Positions 52,558 to 60,826 of a DNA stretch of 64,000 nucleotides are shown here, piece after piece (position 1 is the stretch's first letter; each line of letters begins with the position of its first letter). The stretch is taken from NCBI RefSeq assembly GCF_003952525.1, contig NZ_CP034451.1, positions 5,928,501 through 5,992,500 on the forward strand, written 5' to 3'. Under the pieces are notes generated by a model. That model had not been told where the DNA came from and ran no database searches. It worked only from the letters and a program-made list of their open reading frames with translations. Position numbers and translations under genes: made by a program. This stretch comes from Mesorhizobium sp. M3A.F.Ca.ET.080.04.2.1 (lineage in GTDB: Bacteria; Pseudomonadota; Alphaproteobacteria; Rhizobiales; Rhizobiaceae).

Positions 52558-54237
52558 ATGACCCAGTCCGCTCCCGAGATCCTGCGCATCGCCGTCGCCC
52601 AGCTCAATCCAACCGTCGGAGACGTCGCCGGCAACCTTGCCAAGGCGAGGGAGGCAAGGGCCGATGCAGCGCGACAGGGCGCCGATCTCGTCCTCTATAC
52701 GGAGCTGTTCCTTGCCGGTTACCCGCCGGAAGACCTGGTGCTGAAGCCGGCCTTCCTGAGGACCTGTGAAAAGGCGGCGGAGGATTTCGCCAAGGAGACG
52801 GCCGACGGCGGGCCTGGCGTGATCATAGGCACGCCGCTGAAGCGCAAGAGCGGCACACACAATTCGATCATCTTCGCCGATGGCGGCAAGGTCATCGCCG
52901 AGCGCTACAAGCTCGACCTGCCGAATTATGGCGAGTTCGACGAGAAGCGTGTCTTCCAGGCCGGGCCGGAACTGCAAGGTCCGGTCAATTTCCGCGGCGT
53001 GCGGATCGGCATTCCGATCTGCGAGGACATCTGGGGCGATATCGCCGTTTGCGAAACGCTGGCCGAAAGCGGGGCCGAGATCCTGCTGGTGCCGAACGGC
53101 TCGCCCTATTATCGCGCCAAGATCGACGTCCGCCATCAGGTGGTGATCCGGCAGGTCATCGAATGCGGATTGCCGATGATCTACGCCAATCAGCTCGGCG
53201 GCCAGGACGAGCTCATCTTCGACGGCGCCTCCTTCGCCATCGGCGCCGACAAGACGCTTGCCTTCCAGATGAGCCAATTCGAGGAGACCGTCGACGTCTC
53301 CACCTGGAAGCGAAAGGACGGCACCTGGGTCTGTTCGCAAGGCCCGATGTCGAAGATCCCGGAGCGCGAGGAGGCCGACTACCGGGCCTGCATGCTGGGC
53401 CTGCGCGATTACGTCAACAAGAACGGCTTCAAGAACGTTGTGCTTGGCCTCTCGGGCGGCATCGATTCGGCCATCTGTGCTGCATTGACAGTCGACGCGC
53501 TCGGCGAGGAGCGGCTGCGCACCGTCATGATGCCCTACCGCTATACCTCGAAGGATTCGCTCAAGGATGCCGAGGACTGCGCCAGGGCGCTGGGCTGCCG
53601 CTACGACATCGTGCCGATCTCGGAGCCTGTCGAAGGCTTCCGACATGCGCTGACGCAGCTCTTCGAGGGCACGCAGGAAGGCATCACCGAGGAAAACCTG
53701 CAGAGCCGCGCACGCGGCACGATCCTGATGGCGATCTCGAACAAGTTCGGCTCCATGGTCGTCACCACCGGCAACAAGAGCGAGATGTCGGTCGGCTACG
53801 CCACGCTCTATGGCGACATGAATGGCGGCTTCAATCCGATCAAGGACCTCTACAAGATGCAGGTCTACGGGCTGTCGCGCTGGCGCAATTCGCATGTGCC
53901 GCCGGGCGCGCTCGGCCCCTCGGGCGAGGTGATCCCGAAGAACATCATCGACAAGGCGCCGTCGGCCGAGCTCCGCGAAAACCAGACCGACCAGGATTCG
54001 CTGCCGCCCTATCCGGTGCTGGACGATATTCTCGAATGCCTGGTGGAACACGAGATGGGCGTCGAGGAGATCGTCGCGCGCGGCCATGACCGGGCGACCG
54101 TGACGCGGGTCGAGCACCTGCTCTACATCGCCGAGTACAAGCGCCGGCAGGCAGCACCCGGTGTGAAGATCACCAGGAAGAATTTCGGCCGCGACCGCCG
54201 CTACCCGATCACCAACCGATTTCGCGATCGCGGTTAG
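52558..54237 (+). CDS. nadE: Glutamine-dependent NAD+ synthetase
   Basis: NadE of 559 residues with two domains. The N-terminal nitrilase-type glutaminase (1-260) has Glu in LYTELFLAGYPPEDL (about 45), Lys in RYKLDLPNYGEFDEKR (about 115) and Cys in IGIPICEDIWGD (about 151). The C-terminal ATP-pyrophosphatase domain has LGLSGGIDSAICA (about 297) and TGNKSEMSVGY (about 405). It amidates nicotinate adenine dinucleotide with glutamine. ATG 52558, with no close Shine-Dalgarno. Confidence 0.95.
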   Translation: MTQSAPEILRIAVAQLNPTVGDVAGNLAKAREARADAARQGADLVLYTELFLAGYPPEDLVLKPAFLRTCEKAAEDFAKETADGGPGVIIGTPLKRKSGTHNSIIFADGGKVIAERYKLDLPNYGEFDEKRVFQAGPELQGPVNFRGVRIGIPICEDIWGDIAVCETLAESGAEILLVPNGSPYYRAKIDVRHQVVIRQVIECGLPMIYANQLGGQDELIFDGASFAIGADKTLAFQMSQFEETVDVSTWKRKDGTWVCSQGPMSKIPEREEADYRACMLGLRDYVNKNGFKNVVLGLSGGIDSAICAALTVDALGEERLRTVMMPYRYTSKDSLKDAEDCARALGCRYDIVPISEPVEGFRHALTQLFEGTQEGITEENLQSRARGTILMAISNKFGSMVVTTGNKSEMSVGYATLYGDMNGGFNPIKDLYKMQVYGLSRWRNSHVPPGALGPSGEVIPKNIIDKAPSAELRENQTDQDSLPPYPVLDDILECLVEHEMGVEEIVARGHDRATVTRVEHLLYIAEYKRRQAAPGVKITRKNFGRDRRYPITNRFRDRG

Positions 54238-54306
54238 CCGCGTACCCACTACTGTTGCAAAATCGCCTCAGTGCTTGGAGCAGATCCGCTTTCAGTCATG
54301 GTCTGT

Positions 54307-54336
54307 CTTGGCGGCTCGATGGCGCATCCTTATAAG
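54307..54336 (+). promoter_or_regulatory. Sigma70-like promoter candidate
   Basis: CTTGGC (54307-54312), 18-bp spacer, TATAAG (54331-54336). It is 34 bp before the 13-codon frame at 54371 and about 270 bp before the ABC exporter start. Confidence 0.4.
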
Positions 54337-54370
54337 AGCTTCTCCGCGCTTTCCCTTGCGGGAGGACCGT

Positions 54371-54412
54371 ATGGCAGGATTTGACATCGTTGTGCGAGGC
54401 CGCGAAGCCTAG
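54371..54412 (+). CDS. Candidate 13-residue leader peptide
   Basis: ATG 54371 to TAG 54410-54412 encodes MAGFDIVVRGREA. GGAGG lies five bases upstream, a better site than that of the downstream exporter gene. A promoter-like pair lies upstream and a hairpin begins 13 bp after the stop. It could be an uORF that tunes the exporter. There is no run of a single amino acid as in classical attenuators. Confidence 0.3.
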   Translation: MAGFDIVVRGREA

Positions 54413-54603
54413 CTCTGCTCCGGCATTCCGAAGTTCGTTCGGAAGGCCGCACCAGCAAAGGCCTTTGCCGCTGCCGGTCACCGTCCTTAGGGCGCGCGGC
54501 CGACCATACTGAACCTCCGCCTACCCAGGCGCTGCACGGCGCCGACGCGGGTTTTCCAATTTCGCATTTATAGGACCGGGCTCGTTTGCGCCTGGATGAC
54601 ATC

Positions 54604-56409
54604 ATGGCTCGTTTCAAGATCGATCTGCGCGCGAGCGCCTTCCGCAGCGTGCTCGGCTTCACGCTCGCGCACTGGCGGCGCCAGCCGTGGCGGCTGTCGC
54701 TGATCATGGTCGCGTTCCTGCTCTCGACTCTGGCCGACGTGCTGACGCCGCTCTATTCCGGCCGGCTGGTCGATGCGGTCGCCAGCAGCGCCGGCGCGGA
54801 TGCGATGGCGTGGCAAGCCGCAATGACGGCCTTCTCGATCCTGGTGGCACTGGCGCTGGCCGGCGTCATGCTGCGCAATGCCGCGTTCATGGGCATCGTC
54901 GAATTGACGCTGAAGATGATGTCGGACATCGCCGCCGATGCCTTTCACCGAGTGCAGCGGTTCTCGACGGACTGGCACGCCAACGCCTTTGCCGGGTCCA
55001 CCGTGCGCAAGGTCACGCGCGGCATGTGGGCGCTCGACCTGCTCAACGACACAATCCTGATTGCGCTGCTGCCGTCGCTGGTGATGCTGGTCGGCTCGAC
55101 ACTGCTGCTCGGCTGGTTCTGGCCGCTGATGGGCCTGGTGGTCGCCACCGGCTCCGTGCTGTTCATTGCCGTCACCGCCGCGCTCTCGCTCGGCTATGTC
55201 GCGCCCGCGGCACGGCTCGCCAACGCATGGGACACGCGCCTCGGCGGCGCGCTGGCCGACGCGGTGAGCTGCAACGCTGTCGTCAAGAGCTTCGGCGCCG
55301 AGATGCGTGAGGAGGCACGCCTTGCCCGCGTTGTCGGCAAATGGCGCCTGCGCACCGGCCGCACCTGGGTGCGCGGTACCATCAACGGCACCACTCAGGG
55401 CGTCATGCTGATGCTGCTCAGGGCAGCCGTCATTGGCCTGTCTCTGGTGCTCTGGTCATGGGGCGAGGCGAGCGCTGGTGATGTCGCTTTCGTGCTGACC
55501 TCGTTCTTCGTCCTGCAAGGCTATCTGCGCGATATCGGCACGCATATCCGCAACCTGCAGCGCTCGGTCAACGACATGGAGGAACTGGTCGACTTCCAGT
55601 CCGAGCCGCTCGGGATCGAGGATCGCCCCGCAGCCGGGCCGATCCTGATCAGCGACGGCCGCATCGCTTTCGACAAGGTGACGTTTCACTACGGCAATCA
55701 CCGGCTGCCGCTCTATCGCGACTTCTCGGTCGAGATCGCTGCGGGCGAGCGCATCGGCCTGGTCGGGCATTCGGGATCGGGCAAGACCACCTTCGTCAAG
55801 CTGATCCAGCGTCTCTATGACGTGAATGCGGGCCGCATCCTGATCGACGGCCAGGACATTTCCCAGGTGGCGCAAGCCTCGCTGCGCAGCCAGATCGCCA
55901 TCGTCCAGCAGGAGCCGATCCTGTTCCACCGGTCGCTGGCCGAAAACATCGCCTATGCCCGGCCGAGCGCCACCCAGGCCGAGATCGAGCAGGCAGCGAA
56001 GCTCGCCAGCGCGCACGATTTCATCGCCAACCTGCCCAAGGGCTACGGAACCCTGGTCGGCGAGCGCGGCGTGAAGCTGTCCGGCGGCGAGCGCCAACGC
56101 GTGGCGATCGCACGCGCCTTCCTGGCCGATGCGCGCATCCTGATCCTCGACGAAGCGACATCGAGCCTCGATTCGGAATCGGAGGTGCTGATCCAGAAGG
56201 CGATGGAGCGGCTGATGGTCGGGCGCACGACGCTCGTCATCGCGCACCGGCTCTCGACCGTACGGGCGCTCGACCGGCTCATGGTGTTCGACCGCGGCCG
56301 CATCATCGAGGAAGGTGCGCATGACGAATTGATCCGCCTGAGCGGTGGCGTCTACCGTCGCTTGTTCGAACGCCAGGCGCTCGAGCTCACCAAGGGGCTC
56401 GTCGCCTGA
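54604..56409 (+). CDS. ABC exporter (fused membrane and ATPase domains)
   Basis: Half-transporter of 601 residues. The N-terminal membrane domain has six segments (about 30-320); the ATPase has Walker A GLVGHSGSGKTTFV (about 390), signature LSGGERQRVAIARA (about 490) and Walker B ILILDEATSSLDSE (about 512), with H-loop IAHRLSTV. It works as a homodimer and exports lipids, drugs or peptides. ATG 54604 is used; an in-frame TTG at 54586 is possible. The long leader (see 54238-54603) suggests post-transcriptional control. Confidence 0.92.
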   Translation: MARFKIDLRASAFRSVLGFTLAHWRRQPWRLSLIMVAFLLSTLADVLTPLYSGRLVDAVASSAGADAMAWQAAMTAFSILVALALAGVMLRNAAFMGIVELTLKMMSDIAADAFHRVQRFSTDWHANAFAGSTVRKVTRGMWALDLLNDTILIALLPSLVMLVGSTLLLGWFWPLMGLVVATGSVLFIAVTAALSLGYVAPAARLANAWDTRLGGALADAVSCNAVVKSFGAEMREEARLARVVGKWRLRTGRTWVRGTINGTTQGVMLMLLRAAVIGLSLVLWSWGEASAGDVAFVLTSFFVLQGYLRDIGTHIRNLQRSVNDMEELVDFQSEPLGIEDRPAAGPILISDGRIAFDKVTFHYGNHRLPLYRDFSVEIAAGERIGLVGHSGSGKTTFVKLIQRLYDVNAGRILIDGQDISQVAQASLRSQIAIVQQEPILFHRSLAENIAYARPSATQAEIEQAAKLASAHDFIANLPKGYGTLVGERGVKLSGGERQRVAIARAFLADARILILDEATSSLDSESEVLIQKAMERLMVGRTTLVIAHRLSTVRALDRLMVFDRGRIIEEGAHDELIRLSGGVYRRLFERQALELTKGLVA

Positions 56410-56452
56410 AGAAGCAGCGGCATCGGGCTTCTGCCGGGTGCCGCCTGAGCCG

Positions 56453-56764
56453 TCAGCCGTAGTGCAGCCTGGGTTTAGGCTCGGTGCCGGTGAACTGGAC
56501 ACCGACGCGGTCATTGCGGCGCCAGCGCACTTGTGCCCGGTAGGCTACTCCATCGACCGGAACGTAGAGCAGAAACTGATCAGGAACGCGCGATTCCGGC
56601 GCGACCTTCAACTCGGCGCCCCCGGCATTCTGGTTGCGCAAGGTGCAACTCACCTCGGAATTCTGGATGCCGGCGATGATCGTCCCACCCTTGAGCACCC
56701 GCTGGCGATGCTGGCGTCGATGCTCGCTGGAGCCCTGTTCGGGCGGGTTTCGGGTGCTGGCCAT
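56453..56764 (-). CDS. PilZ-like domain protein with altered c-di-GMP motif
   Basis: Protein of 103 residues. The N-terminal Arg-rich part EHRRQHRQRVLKGGTI (about 13-28) matches the PilZ RxxxR switch, and the chain has the beta pattern of the domain (SCTLRNQNAGGAELKV, LYVPVDGVAYRAQVRWRRND). The second motif, usually D/NxSxxG, reads NQNAGG, so the Ser is lost. Rhizobia have many such short PilZ proteins. It may bind c-di-GMP weakly or not at all. ATG 56764 with poor ribosome binding site. Convergent with the ABC exporter gene. Confidence 0.78.
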   Translation of the reverse strand: MASTRNPPEQGSSEHRRQHRQRVLKGGTIIAGIQNSEVSCTLRNQNAGGAELKVAPESRVPDQFLLYVPVDGVAYRAQVRWRRNDRVGVQFTGTEPKPRLHYG

Positions 56765-56859
56765 AACAAAACGCCAAAAGACAAATCTCCGCCCCCGGAT
56801 GCCGCAACAAAGCACCCAATCAAGCCGGGCGCAATGCGCGTCCCTTCAGCGCGACGCGC

Positions 56860-56915
56860 TTTGATGCATGTCATCCTCACGCGTGCAGCATTTCCGGCCA
56901 ACAACATGCATCAAA
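56860..56915. repeat. GCATGTC-type palindrome, divergent copy 3
   Basis: Perfect 12-bp arms TTTGATGCATGT (56860-56871) and ACATGCATCAAA (56904-56915) with a 32-base loop. The arm ends resemble the elements at 20167 and 46737, but the loop core is different. GCGCGACGC flanks both sides as a direct repeat (56849-56857 and 56929-56937 region). Confidence 0.8.
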
Positions 56916-56994
56916 ACAAACACTTAAAGCGCGACGCCCGAATCCGTTCCAGTGCGACGCGTTCAGGCTGCAAATTGCAGTGCTGTTTGATGAC

Positions 56995-57483
56995 TCAGCC
57001 CAGCCGATGAGGATCGGCGCAGAAATTTGCGATGATGTGGCAAAGATCGGGCTCGTTGACCATGCGAACCGCGTCCGCGGAGCCGACCCATTTGCGGGTC
57101 CGCGCCCGCCTTTCCTTCCAGCGATCGGCGATACGCTCGACCTTGAGCGGAAACACGAGCACTTCGCAGGGCACTTCCTCACCGGAAGCAAGCACTTTGC
57201 CGTAGAAGTAACGGCCGGCCTCGAAATGCGAGATGGTGCCGCGCAATCCGGCCTCTTCGCCCGCCTCGCGGGCAGCCGCCTCGCAAAGCGGCTCCCTGGC
57301 TTCAGGCCAGCCTTTAGGCAAGACCCAGCGTCCGGTATCGCGGCTGGTTATCAGCATGATCTCGACGCCGTCTTCGCCCTCGCGCCAAGGCAGGGCGGCG
57401 ACCTGGAGACGGCACGGCGCCGTGCCGAAGAGCTTGCGGACTCTTTCGGCCATGAGATTGTGCATCGTCGGCTTCGTCAGCAT
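56995..57483 (-). CDS. Nudix hydrolase (MutT-like, small)
   Basis: Nudix protein of 162 residues. The Nudix box is GWPEAREPLCEAAAREAGEE followed by AGLRG, near residues 58-82, fully conserved (G5xE7xREUxEExGU). The PKGWPEARE start resembles diadenosine or diphosphoinositol polyphosphate hydrolases. Cytoplasmic housecleaning role is likely. Met1 or Met7 may be the start. It faces the palindrome cluster at 57575-57620 upstream. Confidence 0.9.
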   Translation of the reverse strand: MLTKPTMHNLMAERVRKLFGTAPCRLQVAALPWREGEDGVEIMLITSRDTGRWVLPKGWPEAREPLCEAAAREAGEEAGLRGTISHFEAGRYFYGKVLASGEEVPCEVLVFPLKVERIADRWKERRARTRKWVGSADAVRMVNEPDLCHIIANFCADPHRLG

Positions 57484-57574
57484 TGAAGAAGCTGCCCCCA
57501 GCCTCCAGAATCGTTATCACCTTCCGAATCTTACGAGGTATCGTGGACAACAAAAGTAAAAAACTTCACTCCGA

Positions 57575-57592
57575 TTGGTTAAGCTCAACCAA
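57575..57592. promoter_or_regulatory. 18-bp palindrome upstream of the Nudix gene
   Basis: TTGGTT (57575-57580), AAGCTC, AACCAA (57587-57592); 16 of 18 positions symmetric. It is 92 bp upstream of the Nudix start in an AT-rich gap. Confidence 0.45.
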
Positions 57593-57596
57593 AGTG

Positions 57597-57620
57597 GGAC
57601 GATTTCACGAAATATCGTCC
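57597..57620. other. Stem-loop in the gpt-Nudix gap
   Basis: Arms GGACGAT (57597-57603) and ATCGTCC (57614-57620), inner TTC/GAA pairing, followed on the plus strand by TTTT. It may be the 3' structure for gpt read-through or an operator next to the 57575 palindrome. Confidence 0.45.
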
Positions 57621-57694
57621 TTTTCGCTTAGGGCGTGGCGAAGCAAAGCATGCTCTTGGAGGAGGGCCGGACAGAAAATAACTTTTTTGACGAA

Positions 57695-58195
57695 TCAGCC
57701 GGCGTGATCGTCGGCGATCGGCTTCTGGTAGGTGAAGCCCATATCCCAAGGGAAGTAGATCCAGGTGTCCTGGCTGACTTCGGTGACGAATGTGTCGACC
57801 AGCGGCCGACCCTTCGGCTTGGCATAGACAGTGGCGAAATGCGCCTTCGGCATCATGGCGCGCACGATGCCCGCGGTCTTGCCGGTGTCGGTCAGGTCGT
57901 CGATGATCAGCACGCCGGCGCCGTCGTCAGCGAGCAGGGCCGGGGAGATTTCCTTCAGCACCTGCAACTGCCCCTGGCTGGTGTAGTCGTGGTAGGAAGC
58001 GACGCAGACCGTCTCGATGACCCGGATGCCGAGTTCGCGCGAGATGATGGCGGCGGGCACGAGGCCGCCGCGCGTGATGCAGACGATCGCCTTCCATTGC
58101 CCCTTGTTGGTGCCTGAAAGCCGCCAGGCGAGCGCACGGGCGTCGCGATGGAACTGATCCCAGGAGACCGGGAAGGCTTTTTCGGGAAGGGACAT
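57695..58195 (-). CDS. gpt: Xanthine-guanine phosphoribosyltransferase
   Basis: Purine salvage enzyme of 166 residues, usual length for bacterial Gpt (about 152-165). The PRPP-binding motif is [17 protein letters not shown] (about 108-124); [20 protein letters not shown] (about 40-59) and [13 protein letters not shown] close to the C-terminus are family marks. It makes GMP, XMP and some IMP from bases and PRPP. ATG 58195 follows GGGAAGGGAC-type sequence; the frame to 58237 is not needed. Confidence 0.93.
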   Translation of the reverse strand: MSLPEKAFPVSWDQFHRDARALAWRLSGTNKGQWKAIVCITRGGLVPAAIISRELGIRVIETVCVASYHDYTSQGQLQVLKEISPALLADDGAGVLIIDDLTDTGKTAGIVRAMMPKAHFATVYAKPKGRPLVDTFVTEVSQDTWIYFPWDMGFTYQKPIADDHAG

Positions 58196-58305
58196 GATTG
58201 ACGCACTCCGCAAGGCGCGCGCCGAGCGCGCAAACACGATGGAATGCAGGCGGAATTAGCCGGAAAGAACCTGGCTTGGCAAGGTCGGGCTGGCGAAGGC
58301 TGGAC

Positions 58306-59139
58306 TTATCTGGAAAGGAATGCCGCCACGTCCGCCGTACGCAGAACCGTCCGCGTGACTCCGCCGAACAATAGCTGGCGCAGCCATGAGTGGCTGTAGG
58401 CGCCAAGCACCAGCAGATCGGCGCCGGATTCGGCGATCCTGGCCTGGATCATGTCGTCGACGGAATGGCCGGCCGATTTCTGCACGCAGACGCTGACATT
58501 GGCGCCATGGCGGGAAAGTGCCGCGGCGATTTCGGCGCCGGCAGCCTCCGGCGTTTCGTCGAGCGTCTCCGGCGGATCGATGACCAGAATGTCGGTCTTG
58601 TCCGCCTCGACAATGAAGGGCAGGGCATCGAAGGCGGCGCGGGCCGCCTCCTTGCTGCCGTTCCAGGCAAGCAGCACGCGCCTGAAGGTGGTGATGTTCG
58701 GGCCTGCATGCGGCACGACGAGCACCGGGCGGCCGGCATCGTAGACCAGCGTGTCGACATCGGCGCCGGGATCGCCGCCGGTATCGCGCTGCGCGGCAAT
58801 GATCAGGTCCGCCGCGCGAACGCTCGAAATGCCGGTCAGCGCACTGTCGCCGGAAAAGCTCTCAAGGCTGCGCCATTCGAAGGACAGGCCGGATTCCTCG
58901 ACGCGCCCCAGAAACACAGCCTTAAGTTTGCCGGCGCGCTCCTTGTTCATCTCCGACGAGACCTGCAGGAATTCGGTGTCGGGGAAACCGGTGGCGGAAG
59001 TGTAAGGCACCGGGAGCGCCTCGGCGTGGATGCCGACGAGATGGCTTTCGAAACGCTCGGCCAGCGGAATGGCGCAGTCGAGCACACGCTCGGCGTCCTG
59101 TTCGTTCTGGAGAATGGCGACGATTGTCTTGAAGCGCAT
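58306..59139 (-). CDS. Tandem universal stress protein
   Basis: UspA-type protein of 277 residues with two Usp domains (about 1-145 and 150-277). The second has the ATP-binding style motif LVLGAYSHSWLRQLLFGGVT followed by RTVLR (about 247-270). The first is more diverged (ADLIIAAQRDTGG near 120). Such tandem proteins form pseudo-dimers under starvation or low-oxygen stress. ATG 59139 has GAGGGAACC upstream. It is 110 bp upstream of gpt on the same strand. Confidence 0.9.
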   Translation of the reverse strand: MRFKTIVAILQNEQDAERVLDCAIPLAERFESHLVGIHAEALPVPYTSATGFPDTEFLQVSSEMNKERAGKLKAVFLGRVEESGLSFEWRSLESFSGDSALTGISSVRAADLIIAAQRDTGGDPGADVDTLVYDAGRPVLVVPHAGPNITTFRRVLLAWNGSKEAARAAFDALPFIVEADKTDILVIDPPETLDETPEAAGAEIAAALSRHGANVSVCVQKSAGHSVDDMIQARIAESGADLLVLGAYSHSWLRQLLFGGVTRTVLRTADVAAFLSR

Positions 59140-59226
59140 GATGGTTCCCTCAAATTGCCGGCGCATCGGCGCGCCAAGGAAACGTGCCAGTGCGGCGCTT
59201 GGTTCCGGCGGGGGCAGCGCCGCCGG

Positions 59227-59967
59227 TCAACCAGCGGTGGCGAAGCCCGCAACCATGGCCTCGACGTCCTTCCGCGCGGCTTCGAGGGCGTCTTCGCTGC
59301 GGGCGCGGACGACAAGTTCGGTCCAGAACTTGCCGTCGCCATATTTCGGGTAGGAGCCGATGATTGTGTGCGGATGCGCCTTCTGGATGTCGGCCAGCGG
59401 TCCGCCGACCAGGCCTTCGCCGAACGGGCAGTGCACAGTCGCCGACAGCATCTTGGTGCCGGCCCTCAGCGTCGGCACGACATTGTCGAGCATGGCCTGG
59501 AAGATCGCTGGCACGCCGGCCATGACATGGACATTGCCGATGCGGAAGCCGGGCGCGGTCGAGACGGGATTGTCGATGTGGTCAGCGCCGCGCGGCATGC
59601 GCGCCATGCGCTTGCGCGCCTCGGTGAACTCGATGCCGCGCTGGGCATAGCTTGCCTCCAGCATGGCGTAGGCCTTGGCGTCGTATTCGCAGGGCACGCC
59701 GAACGCCTTGGCGACGGAATCGGCGGTGATATCGTCGTGGGTGGGCCCGATCCCGCCGGTGGTGAAGACGTAAGCGTAGCGGGAGCGAACGGCGTTCACG
59801 GCGGCGACGATCTCGTCCTCCTCGTCCGGAACGATGCGCACCTCCTTCAGGTCGATACCGATCGCGGTCATGATGTCGGCGAGGTGACCGATATTCTTGT
59901 CCTTGGTGCGGCCGGACAGGATCTCGTCGCCGATGACGAGCATGGCGGCGGTGACGATTTCAGGCAT
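59227..59967 (-). CDS. CinA-like molybdopterin-binding-domain protein
   Basis: Protein of 246 residues with the MoCF_biosynth domain: AAMLVIGDEILSGRTKDKN (about 8-26) and YVFTTGGIGPTHDDITADSVAKA (about 65-87, two parts). This is the N-terminal half of CinA, the nucleotide-pyrophosphatase part, without the C-terminal NMN deamidase domain. Members are annotated as competence or damage inducible but probably hydrolyse ADP-ribose-like nucleotides. ATG 59967 follows GGAGCTCGCC. Confidence 0.9.
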   Translation of the reverse strand: MPEIVTAAMLVIGDEILSGRTKDKNIGHLADIMTAIGIDLKEVRIVPDEEDEIVAAVNAVRSRYAYVFTTGGIGPTHDDITADSVAKAFGVPCEYDAKAYAMLEASYAQRGIEFTEARKRMARMPRGADHIDNPVSTAPGFRIGNVHVMAGVPAIFQAMLDNVVPTLRAGTKMLSATVHCPFGEGLVGGPLADIQKAHPHTIIGSYPKYGDGKFWTELVVRARSEDALEAARKDVEAMVAGFATAG

Positions 59968-60190
59968 GGCGAGCTCCGGCGGACGAGGGTCGCCTGAGAT
60001 AGCGCGACCTGTGCGAGGCAGCAATGCGACAAGCAATTTGCGCTCTTGTGACAGGGTAAGGTGCGCCCGGGCTTGGCGCCGATGTCGGGCAGAACGTCAA
60101 CGACGGGTATTGCGGCAAGTGACCGTCCCGCTCCGAGCGGCCGGAATGAACGGCTCGGGCGCGCTCCGCGGGGGCGGGAGAGGCGAAGAG

Positions 60191-60430
60191 CTAGTCCGAC
60201 ACTTCGGTTTGGGGCCGGTCGCGGCCGTCGGCCAGTTCGTCGTGCCATTTGCCGTCGGCGTCCTCGTACTGGATGCCGTCAGTGGTGCCGGCGATCTGCT
60301 GCTCGGCCGAAGCGATTTCGGCAGCGCGCAGCGCGTCCTGGTGGGTGGGGAACGTCTCCGAGAAGGTCGAGCCGACCTTGTAGGCCCAGCCGCCATCGTG
60401 CTCGACGATCTTGTAGGTCAGTTTCGCCAT
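60191..60430 (-). CDS. DUF2188-like small protein
   Basis: Protein of 79 residues, MAKLTYKIVEHDGGWAYKVG onward, with TFPTHQDALRAAEIASAEQQ and GIQYEDADGKWHDE; this is the DUF2188 pattern (short beta-hairpin, helix, beta-hairpin). Function unknown. It is 31 bp downstream of DUF982 on the same strand. ATG 60430 follows GGAGGATCCC. Confidence 0.85.
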   Translation of the reverse strand: MAKLTYKIVEHDGGWAYKVGSTFSETFPTHQDALRAAEIASAEQQIAGTTDGIQYEDADGKWHDELADGRDRPQTEVSD

Positions 60431-60461
60431 GGGATCCTCCGCTTCAGAAGCTCCTGCCTGC

Positions 60462-60740
60462 TCAATGCAGTCTTGCGTCCGGCAACCTGTCTTCGGGAAC
60501 CAATACTTCCGATTCCTCGGCTGCCTCTATCAAGGCGCGGCGAGCGTCCGCGGTCGAACGATATCCCTCCAGCGCCTTGAGGCAAGTGTCCAACGCATCA
60601 CGATGCCGCTGGCCGCGATTGAGTGGCCACACGGTCATCAGGCACTCGGCGGCTTCCCGGGTGCTGCGGATCTGGCGATATTTGCCGACATGGCCGAGCT
60701 CGACCACCACCGGCTTTTCAAACGGCTTGTTGTCTGTCAT
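60462..60740 (-). CDS. DUF982 protein
   Basis: Protein of 92 residues with the DUF982 signature: PVVVELGHVGKYRQIRSTRE, AAECLMTVWPLNRGQRHRDA and LKALEGYRSTADARRALIEA. DUF982 is almost confined to rhizobia and often multi-copy; function unknown. ATG 60740 (MTDNKPFEKP) is preferred to 60749. It precedes DUF2188 and may be cotranscribed. Confidence 0.88.
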   Translation of the reverse strand: MTDNKPFEKPVVVELGHVGKYRQIRSTREAAECLMTVWPLNRGQRHRDALDTCLKALEGYRSTADARRALIEAAEESEVLVPEDRLPDARLH

Positions 60741-60826
60741 GGCCGCCAACGCAAAGCGGGCAATTTGGTTGCAATCGTGGCAAAACCCCTGCGCCCAAAG
60801 GTCTCAGCCTGCGTCGGTTCGCAGAT

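Larger units (their letters stand above)
54238..54603. other. 366-bp region before the ABC exporter gene
   Basis: Contains a promoter-like pair (54307-54336), a 13-codon frame with a consensus ribosome binding site (54371-54412), a small hairpin TTCCGAA-GTTCG-TTCGGAA near 54426-54444, and otherwise nothing I can name. It does not match SRP RNA, RNase P RNA, tmRNA or 6S RNA cores. Confidence 0.5.

Noticed and set aside
54238..54603. SRP RNA, RNase P RNA, tmRNA or 6S RNA
   Set aside because: None of the conserved cores (for example the SRP GGAA-loop domain or RNase P GAGGAAAGTCC) is present on either strand.
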